NCBI GenBank assembly: GCA_017442765.1
Contig: JAFRZC010000012.1
Span: 1 to 8,633 of the forward strand
Origin: Prevotella sp.
GTDB lineage: Bacteria > Bacteroidota > Bacteroidia > Bacteroidales > Bacteroidaceae
Length of the DNA stretch: 8,633 bases
Direction: 5' to 3'
Shown: positions 1-6,577 of the stretch, one piece after another
How the letters are laid out: each line of letters begins with the position of its first letter
Numbering within the stretch: the stretch's first letter is position 1
The notes under the pieces: model-generated
Database searches by the model: none
The model's input: only the letters and a program-made list of their open reading frames with translations
What the model was told of the DNA's origin: nothing
Position numbers and translations under genes: made by a program

Positions 1-411
1 AACGCGGAGTTCATCACAAAACTCGAAAAACTCTTTGCAACCGTCAACCGGAAAATCGCCACCCGGCAATACGAAGACCTGCGCAACACCACCAGCCAGA
101 CAACGCTCAACAATGAGCGTAAGAACATGTATCAGAGCTTCGACGAGACATTCCTCAAGCTATTCCCCGACTTCGTGGAAAAATACAACATGCTCTTCGA
201 GGAAAAAGACCGAAAGAAACCGTCGAAGGAAAATACACTGACCTCGGAGATGCGCATCTTCGCACTCATCCGCCTCGGCATCAACGACAGCGAGCGCATC
301 GCGCGGTTCCTCGACTATTCCGTTCACACGGTGAACACCTACAAGACCCGTATCAAGAACCGCTCCCTCGTGGAAAACGAACAATTCGAACAGAAAATCA
401 TGGAAATCTAG
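1..411 (+). CDS. DUF6377-like transcriptional regulator, C-terminal fragment
   Basis: The reading frame is open from the first base and ends at TAG 409-411, giving 136 visible residues; the N-terminus is outside the window. The fragment begins with a charged stretch that is probably helical, then has FLKLFPDFVEKYNMLF (about residues 51-66), then a helix-turn-helix (about 80-120) with LTSEMRIFALIRLGI, SERIARFL and YSVHTVNTYKTRI. This layout matches the C-terminal end of DUF6377 proteins of Bacteroidota. Their full-length members (from family knowledge) have N-terminal TPR-like repeats and a membrane helix, with a LuxR-like DNA-binding end. They are often encoded beside glycan-utilisation genes, so control of the GH31/SusE-F operon just downstream is a reasonable inference. 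An in-frame ATG at 127 is internal and not the start. Family assignment is from remembered motifs, fairly secure; the regulatory target is a guess. Confidence 0.8.
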   Translation, partial: NAEFITKLEKLFATVNRKIATRQYEDLRNTTSQTTLNNERKNMYQSFDETFLKLFPDFVEKYNMLFEEKDRKKPSKENTLTSEMRIFALIRLGINDSERIARFLDYSVHTVNTYKTRIKNRSLVENEQFEQKIMEI

Positions 412-420
412 AGATAAGAG

Positions 421-460
421 GGACTCCTCCCCTTCGGGGGGAGGCTGGGAGGGGGCTTTC
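421..460. repeat. GC-rich palindromic intergenic repeat (copy A)
   Basis: A 40-bp GC-rich block lies 9 bp after the regulator's stop codon, in otherwise AT-rich intergenic DNA. CCTCCCC (426-432) pairs with GGGGAGG (438-444) around a TTCGG loop, and the right part reads CTGGGAGGGGGCTTT. The right half closely resembles TTGGAGGAGGCTTCC of the block at 3987-4023. It resembles short dispersed repeats common between genes of Prevotella and Bacteroides (from memory). The hairpin followed by GGGGGCTTTC could also act as the regulator's transcription terminator, but there is no long T run. Confidence 0.7.
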
Positions 461-543
461 ATGATATTCCCATAATACAAAAGAAAACAATATCAAACAA
501 CAACACGCTGAATAGCAGAAGATTACGAAAACATCGCTCTGCT

Positions 544-560
544 ATTTTGTTATACAAAAT
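544..560. promoter_or_regulatory. 7-3-7 inverted repeat upstream of the GH31 promoter, possible operator
   Basis: ATTTTGT (544-550) and ACAAAAT (554-560) form a perfect 7-bp inverted repeat around TAT. It ends 9 bp before the proposed -33 box of the GH31 promoter, a usual place for an activator or repressor site. It is AT-only apart from one G/C pair, so it is a poor terminator. Which protein would bind it is unknown; the neighbouring DUF6377-like regulator is an obvious candidate, but nothing in the sequence links them directly. Confidence 0.35.
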
Positions 561-569
561 CTTGCAACC

Positions 570-600
570 TTTATTCCTTAGAATAAAACCTGTAATTTTG
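570..600 (+). promoter_or_regulatory. Bacteroidota-type promoter for the GH31/SusE-F-like operon
   Basis: TAATTTTG at 593-600 matches the Bacteroidota -7 consensus TAnnTTTG exactly. TTTA at 570-573 is one base off the -33 consensus TTTG, with a 19-bp spacer, which is the expected spacing. Transcription would start near 607, leaving a leader of about 25 nt before the ATG at 633. The leader is A-rich with no Shine-Dalgarno sequence, as is normal for this phylum. Confidence 0.7.
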
Positions 601-632
601 CCGCAGAAAACTATAAACAAAACATAAACCGT

Positions 633-3173
633 ATGATGAAAAAACTAATGATTTTGCTGATGTTGGCCGCTGGCACATTGTCTGCCAACGCCGCCGACAA
701 CCCAGTGGCTAACCCGGAGGCCGTTGTCACGTCGGGCAACATGCGCTTCACCGTACTCACACCACAGATGATCCGCATACAGTACAGCAGCACCCAGGCC
801 TTTGAGGACCGTGCGACATTCGCCATCGTCAACCGCGACCTGCCTGTTCCCAACTTTACGACAAAAGAAGAAGACGGCTATCTGTATATCACAACCGAAG
901 CCCTGCAGTTGAAATACAGAATCGGCAGCACGCCGAATCCCTCCAACAAGAGACCCACCAACCTCAGCATCACCTTCAACATGAACGGCCGCGAGGTGAT
1001 GTGGTATCCCGGCAAGGACGATGCCCTCAACCTGAAAGGCACTACGCGAACCCTCGACCAAGGCGTGGGCGACTCCAAGCGTACTGAGTTGGAGAACGGC
1101 ATCCTCTCGCGTGGCGGATGGGCTATCATCGACGAGTCACCGGCCACCCGTCGCGGCGACGGAAGCCGCACGTTTGCCTTCGACGGAGAATACGACGGCA
1201 TTCCCTGGGTTGCCCAGCCCGTTGACCCCAATGCCTACGACTGGTACTTCCTCGGCTACGGACATGAGTATAAAAAGGCCCTCGGAGATTTCATCAAAGT
1301 AGCCGGGCGCATCCCCATGCCACCGCTTTATATTATGGGCTACTGGTACAGCAAATATCAGAAATACACTGCTGACGAGTTCAAGGGCCTTGTCAACGAT
1401 ATCAACGGCAACGACATCCCCCTCGACGTGATGATCTTCGATATGGACTGGCATCGCAGCGACCACTGGACCGGCTGGAGCTGGGACAAGAGCGTCATCC
1501 CCGACGGCAAGGCACTCATCAGCTGGATGCACGACCATAACCTGAAAGTGTCACTCAACCTCCATCCCGCCGATGGCGTGAACAACTATGAGGACAATTT
1601 CCAGCGCATCCGCAGAGACATGGGTATGGATGCCTCAACAACCAACGTGCCCTGGCAATTAGAGAACGGTAAGTTCTACCAGACCATGTTCAAGAATATC
1701 ATCCGTCTGCGCGAATCGGAAGGTGTTGACTTCTGGTGGCTCGACTGGCAGCAGAACCTCACCAATCCCCGCATGGACGGACTGGGCGAGACATTCTGGT
1801 GCAACCACGTCTTCTACAACGATATGAAGCAGCAGCGCAAAGACCGCCGCGCCGTCATCTATCACCGTTGGGGCGGACTCGGCAGCCACCGCTACCCCAT
1901 CGGTTTCTCCGGCGACACACATTCCACCTTCGGAACACTCGCCTTCGAGCCCTATTTTACCGCCACCGCCTCGAACGTGGGCTTCGGCTACTGGGGGCAC
2001 GACCTTGGCGGTCACAACTACAATCCGCGCGACAACAACAATCCTGAGCTCTATCTGCGCTGGATGCAGTTCGGCGTGTTCACCCCCATCTTCCGCACTC
2101 ATGCCTCAAACCATCCCGACCTTGAGCGCCGCATCTGGGTGTTCCCCAACTTCCCCCTGCTGCGCGAGACCGTCTATCTGCGCTACTCGCTCATGCCCTA
2201 CATCTACACCGCCGCACGCGAATGCTACGACACCGGCATCTCCATCTGCCGACCGCTCTACTACGAGTGGCCTGAAGAGAACAACGCCTACCTCTACGAA
2301 GACGAGTACTACTTCGGCAACGACATCCTCGTCTCGCCCGTCACCACACCTGCCGGCCCCAACGGACTGGCCGTGCGCAAGACGTGGCTGCCCGAGGGTC
2401 GCTGGTTCGACGTATGCCGCAACCAGCTCATCGACGGCAATATCGAGCACACCGACAGCTATGCCCAGAACGAGATACCCTATTTCTACCGCGCCGGCAG
2501 CATCATCCCCTGCAACACGGCCGACATACGCGACCTCAAGAGCCGCCCCGACACGCTCGGCATCAAGGTCATCCCCGGAGCCGACGGCACAGCCAACTTC
2601 TATGAAGACGAGAACGACACCGAGAACTATCAGGCAGGTGCCTTCACCAATACCGAAATCAGCCAGACACGCAGTGCCGACGGTGTGCGCCTGACCATAG
2701 CCAAACGCACCGGCTCGTTCCCCGACATGCCCGCGAGCCGCGCCTACCTCGTCACTTTCTACGGTCAGGAAAAACCAATATCCGTCACCGTCAGCAGCAC
2801 CGAGAACCCCGAATACGAATGGACCTACGACGAGATCAGCCGCACCGTCACGCTGAAGATTGCCAAGACCTCGTGCGATGCCAATCTCTACATCACCCTC
2901 AAACAGGAACCCACAGGCATCAACACCTTGACGACAGGTACGGTCGATCTGAGCTACGACCGGCAGTCCGAGCTCGTCGTGGCATCGTTCAACAGTGAGC
3001 GGCAGAAAGTCAGCCTGCGAGTCGTCGGCACCGACGGCACCGAGGTGGCACGGCAAACCGAACAGAATGCCCGACATATCGCCGTCAGCACCGCCAGCCT
3101 GCCCGCAGGCAGCTACATCTGTCAGCTCAACGCCGACGGCATCACACTTACCCGGAAATTCATCAAGCAATAA
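633..3173 (+). CDS. Secreted GH31 family alpha-glycosidase with C-terminal T9SS-like sorting domain
   Basis: The product is a retaining alpha-glycoside hydrolase, probably acting at the cell surface on alpha-linked gluco- or xylo-oligosaccharides. The start at 633 gives a clear Sec signal peptide (MMKK, hydrophobic core, cut after SANA at about residue 20). The order is N-terminal beta-sandwich (about 25-220), (beta/alpha)8 catalytic barrel (about 225-540), proximal beta-sandwich (541-630), DUF5110-like region (about 640-705), further beta strands, then a T9SS type A-like tail (about 771-846). Barrel motifs are IFDMDWH (268-274), WWLDWQQ (368-374) with the probable nucleophile D371, FSGDTH (425-430) with the probable acid/base D428, GYWGHDLGGH (452-461), and FRTH (487-490). 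The WLDWQQ context differs from the WxDMNE of classical alpha-glucosidases and the TDFGE of alpha-xylosidases, so the substrate is left open. The tail has SLRVVGTDGTEVA, then LPAGSYI and a final RKFIKQ, typical of sorting domains recognised by the type IX system. The stop TAA is followed at once by TAG. The next gene is 43 bp downstream, so the two are probably co-transcribed. Confidence 0.93.
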   Translation: MMKKLMILLMLAAGTLSANAADNPVANPEAVVTSGNMRFTVLTPQMIRIQYSSTQAFEDRATFAIVNRDLPVPNFTTKEEDGYLYITTEALQLKYRIGSTPNPSNKRPTNLSITFNMNGREVMWYPGKDDALNLKGTTRTLDQGVGDSKRTELENGILSRGGWAIIDESPATRRGDGSRTFAFDGEYDGIPWVAQPVDPNAYDWYFLGYGHEYKKALGDFIKVAGRIPMPPLYIMGYWYSKYQKYTADEFKGLVNDINGNDIPLDVMIFDMDWHRSDHWTGWSWDKSVIPDGKALISWMHDHNLKVSLNLHPADGVNNYEDNFQRIRRDMGMDASTTNVPWQLENGKFYQTMFKNIIRLRESEGVDFWWLDWQQNLTNPRMDGLGETFWCNHVFYNDMKQQRKDRRAVIYHRWGGLGSHRYPIGFSGDTHSTFGTLAFEPYFTATASNVGFGYWGHDLGGHNYNPRDNNNPELYLRWMQFGVFTPIFRTHASNHPDLERRIWVFPNFPLLRETVYLRYSLMPYIYTAARECYDTGISICRPLYYEWPEENNAYLYEDEYYFGNDILVSPVTTPAGPNGLAVRKTWLPEGRWFDVCRNQLIDGNIEHTDSYAQNEIPYFYRAGSIIPCNTADIRDLKSRPDTLGIKVIPGADGTANFYEDENDTENYQAGAFTNTEISQTRSADGVRLTIAKRTGSFPDMPASRAYLVTFYGQEKPISVTVSSTENPEYEWTYDEISRTVTLKIAKTSCDANLYITLKQEPTGINTLTTGTVDLSYDRQSELVVASFNSERQKVSLRVVGTDGTEVARQTEQNARHIAVSTASLPAGSYICQLNADGITLTRKFIKQ

Positions 3174-3216
3174 TAGAAGTCCTATAAGACCTTTCATCTC
3201 AAAAAAATCAACCGCA

Positions 3217-4218
3217 ATGAAAAAGATAACTCAAATCCTCGTGACCGCGCTCGTCACTCTTCATTTTTCATTATTCGTCAGCAAAGCGCACGCGCAGACC
3301 GAGCTTTGGATAACCGGCAGTGCCGTGCCCGGAGGTGTGCAGAAACTTGTGACGTGTCCGGAAGGCAACTTCAAGTACGCCGGAACACTCAACGAAGGCG
3401 AGCTGAAGATACAGACCACCGAGACCCCCGAAGCCACGACAAAGTATTTCACCCCCCGCTACGTGCAGTCGTACATCATCAACAACGGCATAGAATACAG
3501 CAGCACAACCAATGCCAACGGCGACTCGTGGATAGTGCCGTTCACCGAGAACCGCTACCGCATCGTCGTCAACATCAAAAACCGGAAGGTCACGGGCGAA
3601 CTCTTCGTGCCCTGGAAAGAACTGTTCATGGCAGGCGGAGCCGTCAGCTGCGGATGGCAGGCCTTCGTCATGGAACAATTCACCCAAGATGCCAATGACC
3701 CCAACATCTTCACCTGGACCGGCAAGCTGGCCAACGGACTTGGCGATGCCAATGAGCAGCCGCTGCGCTTCAAGCTCATGGGACAGGACACCTGGGACCC
3801 CAAGAGTTTCCACCCCTATCAGCAAGACGAGCCCATACTGGAGTCCACGCAGATGCGCTACCGCGAGACCGACGACAAATGGGCCATCGACCGCGACGGC
3901 ATCTACCGCATCACCGTCAACGTGTTCCACGAGACCATCCATGCCGAATACCTCGGCACCCAGGCCACCGAGAATACCACCGGCATAGCCTCCCCCAGCG
4001 AAGGGAGATTGGAGGAGGCTTCCGTACAAGCCATCGGCAACACTGTGCGTGTCAAGGGCAACGAGAAGCTGCACGTGGCACTCTACACCGCCGACTCGCT
4101 GCTCGTTGCCAAGAAGTCGGGCAAAGACGTGGAGCTCACCATCCCCAAGCGTGGACTCTACTTCGTACAAGCCACCGGCAAGCGTACTTCTCTCAACCGC
4201 AAGATACTCGTGGAATAA
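3217..4218 (+). CDS. SusE/SusF-like glycan-binding protein, secreted, with T9SS-like tail
   Basis: The 333-residue product probably binds starch or a related glycan for the GH31 enzyme. The frame is open upstream to 2995, but ATG 3217 is chosen because it begins a signal peptide (MKKITQILV, hydrophobic core, cut after KAHA at residue 26) and follows the GH31 stop by 43 bp. Two similar beta-sandwich units follow: residues about 28-130 (starts LWITGSAVPGG, ends YRIVVNIKNRKVTGEL) and about 136-247 (starts LFMAGGAVSCGWQAF, with FTWTGKL, LRFKLMG, KWAIDRDGIYRITVNV). This repeated pattern is that of SusE/SusF outer-membrane starch-binding proteins. Those are lipoproteins of about 390 to 490 residues with a cysteine right after the signal peptide; here the mature protein starts QTE, with no lipobox. 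A T9SS-like tail (about 271-333: LHVALYTADSLLVA, RGLYFVQATG, NRKILVE) would instead deliver it to the surface. Residues 258-269, between the second domain and the tail, are encoded by a GC-rich palindromic repeat. The ligand is inferred from the family only. Confidence 0.8.
   Translation: MKKITQILVTALVTLHFSLFVSKAHAQTELWITGSAVPGGVQKLVTCPEGNFKYAGTLNEGELKIQTTETPEATTKYFTPRYVQSYIINNGIEYSSTTNANGDSWIVPFTENRYRIVVNIKNRKVTGELFVPWKELFMAGGAVSCGWQAFVMEQFTQDANDPNIFTWTGKLANGLGDANEQPLRFKLMGQDTWDPKSFHPYQQDEPILESTQMRYRETDDKWAIDRDGIYRITVNVFHETIHAEYLGTQATENTTGIASPSEGRLEEASVQAIGNTVRVKGNEKLHVALYTADSLLVAKKSGKDVELTIPKRGLYFVQATGKRTSLNRKILVE
3987..4023. repeat. GC-rich palindromic repeat (copy B) inside the SusE/F-like gene
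   Basis: AGCCTCC (3987-3993) and GGAGGCT (4014-4020) form a perfect 7-bp inverted repeat around about 20 bases containing GCGAAGGGAG. The block resembles copy A at 421-460, most clearly at the right end (TTGGAGGAGGCTTCC against CTGGGAGGGGGCTTTC). It is read in frame as A-SPSEGRLEEA-S, a composition unlike the flanking domains, and sits exactly between the TTGI linker start and the T9SS-like tail. A repeat normally found between genes appears to have been captured as linker coding sequence. Confidence 0.6.
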
Positions 4219-4246
4219 AACTGCCTGAATAGCACTTGATTTTCTA

Positions 4247-4302
4247 AAAGACCGTCGTTTGCAAATAATTCCCTAGGGAATTTCTTCCGAACGACGGTCT
4301 TT
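4247..4302. terminator. Bidirectional terminator hairpin between convergent genes
   Basis: AAAGACCGTCGTT (4247-4259) pairs perfectly with AACGACGGTCTTT (4290-4302), a 13-bp stem. Its 30-base loop contains the palindrome AATTCCCTAGGGAATT (4267-4282). The A-rich left end and T-rich right end suit termination in either direction: the leftward transcript of the TonB receptor gene would end in TCTTTTAG, the rightward one in TCTTTC. It begins 28 bp after the SusE/F-like stop codon. Confidence 0.7.
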
Positions 4303-4337
4303 CAATTGAAATTCCCTAGGGAATTTTTTGCAAACGA
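4255..4337. repeat. Mosaic of nested inverted and direct repeats
   Basis: TCGTTTGCAAA (4255-4265) is repeated in inverted form as TTTGCAAACGA (4327-4337). Between them are two direct copies of AATTCCCTAGGGAATT (4267-4282 and 4310-4325), 43 bp apart. Each copy is followed by similar sequence: TCTTCCGAACGA after the first and TTTTGCAAACGA after the second. Simple terminators do not need this layered design; it looks like a repeat unit that was duplicated and partly inverted. Confidence 0.7.
4309..4329 (+). terminator. Palindrome with T tract, rho-independent-like terminator
   Basis: AAATTCCCTAGGGAATTT (4309-4326) is a perfect palindrome whose right end runs into six T residues (4324-4329). As RNA it would form a short hairpin with a U tail, in the sense of the SusE/F-like gene. 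It lies 26 bp from the end of the converging receptor gene. The stem has only three G-C pairs per arm and almost no loop, so it is weaker than the hairpin at 4247-4302 and may only support it. Confidence 0.5.
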
Positions 4338-4355
4338 TAAGCTCTGGTTGTTCTG

Positions 4356-6533
4356 TCAGATATAAATGCTGGCATTGAGCGTAATGTTGCGGCCCATGTT
4401 ATAAACTCCTGCACGGCCGGTAACAGAGTTAAGGTCAGCATATTTCAACCGGCTGAGATGGTTCTGATAGGCGCGGTCGAAGAGGTTCTGCACATTGAGC
4501 GTGAGTGTGGCGCGACGCTTGCCATGCACTTGGATATCGGTGCCGGCACCAACGTGAAACAGTGTGTAAGAGGGAGTGGCCGTCTCGGTGTCATTGGCTT
4601 CATAGTATCGGTTTTGCCGGAAGCTGAACTCCATGCCCGCACTGATGAAGGGATGAGAGATGAGGGATGAGGGATGAGAGGTGGTGGGAAACTCGTATCG
4701 CACGTCGCAGTTCCATCGGGGCGCGGGGGTGTAAGGCAGCCAGCGCGAGACACGAGGCTGATGCAACTGACGGGCGCAGACATAGCTGAAACTGTTATCC
4801 ACATGCAACCCCTGCACGGGATGCATATCCACACTCAGTTCGCCGCCATAGAGGATGGCATCGCTTTGGGTGTAGTTGAACACACGCGACTCGCCGTCGC
4901 CACCGTGTCCATGACTATGTCCCCCATGGCGAGTGACGGCCTCCTTGCTTTCGTGGTCATGGTCGTGTTCGTCATCTGTTGCCTTTATGTAAATATAATG
5001 ACTAATGCGGTTGGCAAACAGGGAGAGCTGGGCTGAGACGAACGACGAGGAATAGTCGATGCCGAGGTCGCCCTGCAGGCTGTACTCCGGCTTCAGGTGG
5101 TGGTTGCCCACCTCGTAGCGCAGTGCACCCTCGTGCTCACCGTTGGATCCAAGTTCACTAATGTTAGGCGCACGGAATCCACGTGAAAGGTTCAGGCGCA
5201 CATTCCAACGGTCGGTGAGGTTATAGATGGCTCCGAGACTGCCGGTAACACCTGTGAAATGGCGGCGGAACGGCTCGAAACGCAAGTCTGTTCCTTCAAT
5301 TGTGGCGAACGAGGTGAGGCTGCGCCGGTCGGCGCGGAGTCCACCGCTGACATGCCATCGCTCCGCATCGTAGGACGACGTGACGAAAACGCCCACGTCG
5401 AACAACCGGTAATCGGGTATGAGGTATTCCGCGCCTCTGTTCTTCGACTGCTGCCACATGCCGTTCACACCGGTAACGAGTTTCCATGCCTCGCCCAGCG
5501 GCTGGTGGTAGTGCAGCTCGTAGTTCACGGTGTGAAGGTGCAAGTCGAGTGCCCCCTCATAGCCTTCGAACTCATGACGGCGGTTCTGCTGATAGCCGAG
5601 GAGGGCTTTGAGCGAACCCTTGCCGAGGTAGAAGGTATTGTCGAGCACGGTTTTGTAGTGGTTTATCTGCTGATAGGTGGCGGGATGGCCGTAGGTCTTC
5701 GGCTTGTAGCCCTCGTAGGGAAGCTCGAAAGCTCCGGTCGCCTCGTCGCGCTCACCTTCAACAATGCCAGGCGAGGTATGGAAGGCAGAGAGACGCAACA
5801 CGGACTGACCGAGACCGTGCTTCAGCCCGAGAAGTCCGGAAAGTGCATCCTCGCGGAGCTGAGAGCCATAGACGTAGCCGTCGTATTTGTTCTTGTAGGC
5901 ATGGGCCATGCGCTGGCTCCATCGTGCATTCCAGAAGAGTTGTCCCTGCCGTCCCTGTGTAGCCAGCGAATAGTCGAAAAGACCGTTGTTGGTCTGATAG
6001 CCTGTGGAGACGGTTGACAGGATGCCGTCCTCGCTGAGCATGGGCGCATCGTGGAAGATGACAACCCCTGCCATGGCATCGCTGCCGTAGCGAAGGGATG
6101 CGGGACCCTTGAGAATCTCCACGGAGTTTACGTTCTCGCCGTCGAGCTCAATACCGTGCTCCTCGCCCCACTGCTGGCCTTCCTGGCGGATGCCGTCGTT
6201 GACAACGACGACACGATTGAAGCCAAGACCGCGAATGACAGGCTTGGAGATACCGCTGCCGGTGGTAATCTGCGACATGCCCGGCTGACGGGCAATCGCA
6301 TCGATAATATTGGTCGAGGGCTGTCGGCGCAGGTCGGAGAAGTTGACCACGCTGATGGGCGACGGTGAGTTCTTCATCTTTGTCGTGCCCGTCAGTCCCG
6401 TCACGACGACCTCATTGATTTCTATACAGGTGTCTGCGTGTTCGTGCGTGTCCCAGTCGGAACCCGTCACGTGCTGTGCCGACATCGGTGCACACAGACA
6501 CACCGATGCCAGAACTGAAAATATGTATTTCAT
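4356..6533 (-). CDS. TonB-dependent outer-membrane receptor with His-rich loop, probable zinc/metal receptor (ZnuD-like)
   Basis: The 725-residue product is an outer-membrane beta-barrel that imports its ligand using TonB energy. ATG 6533 starts a signal peptide (MKYIFSVLASVCLC, cut after PMSA at about residue 19). A TonB-box-like EVVVTG (41-46) is followed by a plug domain (about 52-165) with NIIDAIARQPGM, VIRGLGFNRVVVVNDGIRQEGQQW and VEILKGPASLRYGSDAMAGV. The rest is barrel strands ending YNMGRNITLNASIYI. Residues 519-549, in a predicted loop between strands, hold seven histidines with several Asp and Glu (EHDHDH, then RHGGHSHGHGGDG). Histidine-rich loops mark the zinc receptor ZnuD and relatives, so a metal is the best guess for the ligand. 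There is no SusC-type N-terminal carboxypeptidase-like extension, so it does not look like a SusC glycan transporter. Residues 618-628 are encoded by a 7-bp repeat tract. The small His/Cys-rich gene upstream ends 44 bp before this start. Confidence 0.88.
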   Translation of the reverse strand: MKYIFSVLASVCLCAPMSAQHVTGSDWDTHEHADTCIEINEVVVTGLTGTTKMKNSPSPISVVNFSDLRRQPSTNIIDAIARQPGMSQITTGSGISKPVIRGLGFNRVVVVNDGIRQEGQQWGEEHGIELDGENVNSVEILKGPASLRYGSDAMAGVVIFHDAPMLSEDGILSTVSTGYQTNNGLFDYSLATQGRQGQLFWNARWSQRMAHAYKNKYDGYVYGSQLREDALSGLLGLKHGLGQSVLRLSAFHTSPGIVEGERDEATGAFELPYEGYKPKTYGHPATYQQINHYKTVLDNTFYLGKGSLKALLGYQQNRRHEFEGYEGALDLHLHTVNYELHYHQPLGEAWKLVTGVNGMWQQSKNRGAEYLIPDYRLFDVGVFVTSSYDAERWHVSGGLRADRRSLTSFATIEGTDLRFEPFRRHFTGVTGSLGAIYNLTDRWNVRLNLSRGFRAPNISELGSNGEHEGALRYEVGNHHLKPEYSLQGDLGIDYSSSFVSAQLSLFANRISHYIYIKATDDEHDHDHESKEAVTRHGGHSHGHGGDGESRVFNYTQSDAILYGGELSVDMHPVQGLHVDNSFSYVCARQLHQPRVSRWLPYTPAPRWNCDVRYEFPTTSHPSSLISHPFISAGMEFSFRQNRYYEANDTETATPSYTLFHVGAGTDIQVHGKRRATLTLNVQNLFDRAYQNHLSRLKYADLNSVTGRAGVYNMGRNITLNASIYI
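4644..4679. repeat. Heptanucleotide tandem repeat in the receptor gene
   Basis: Four adjacent units on the + strand, GATGAGA, GATGAGG, GATGAGG, GATGAGA (4652-4679), follow a degenerate 8-base unit GATGAAGG (4644-4651). On the coding (-) strand the tract encodes SHPSSLISHP, near residues 619-628 of the receptor. Seven bases is not a multiple of three, so gain or loss of one unit shifts the frame about 100 codons before the end. Related runs of CTCATCC units occur between genes in Bacteroidota (from memory). Confidence 0.85.
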
Positions 6534-6577
6534 TCTTTTTAATTTTTCTGATGTTTTAATTCTTCAACTATAAAAAC

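Noticed and set aside
2106..3197. 363-aa open frame on the - strand opposite the GH31 gene
   Set aside because: It is antisense to a clear GH31 gene, has a low-complexity Gly/Val/Ala/Asp composition and no family motif; GC-rich codons leave the opposite strand open.
2995..3216. Upstream extension of the SusE/F-like frame by 74 codons
   Set aside because: It overlaps the GH31 coding sequence and would bury the signal peptide that starts at 3217.
3271..4170. 299-aa open frame on the - strand opposite the SusE/F-like gene
   Set aside because: It mirrors a gene with a signal peptide and family domains, and its translation shows no recognisable domain.
4644..4679. Heptamer repeats as a CRISPR-like or microsatellite locus outside a gene
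   Set aside because: The units are adjacent with no spacers and lie within the receptor reading frame, so they are a coding tandem repeat.
5259..6017. 252-aa + strand open frame opposite the TonB receptor gene
   Set aside because: The receptor on the other strand has a signal peptide, plug domain and barrel motifs; this frame has none.
4356..6533. TonB receptor as the SusC partner of the glycan locus
   Set aside because: It is short for SusC (725 aa), lacks the N-terminal carboxypeptidase-like domain and a SusD neighbour, is transcribed toward the sugar genes, and has a His-rich loop.
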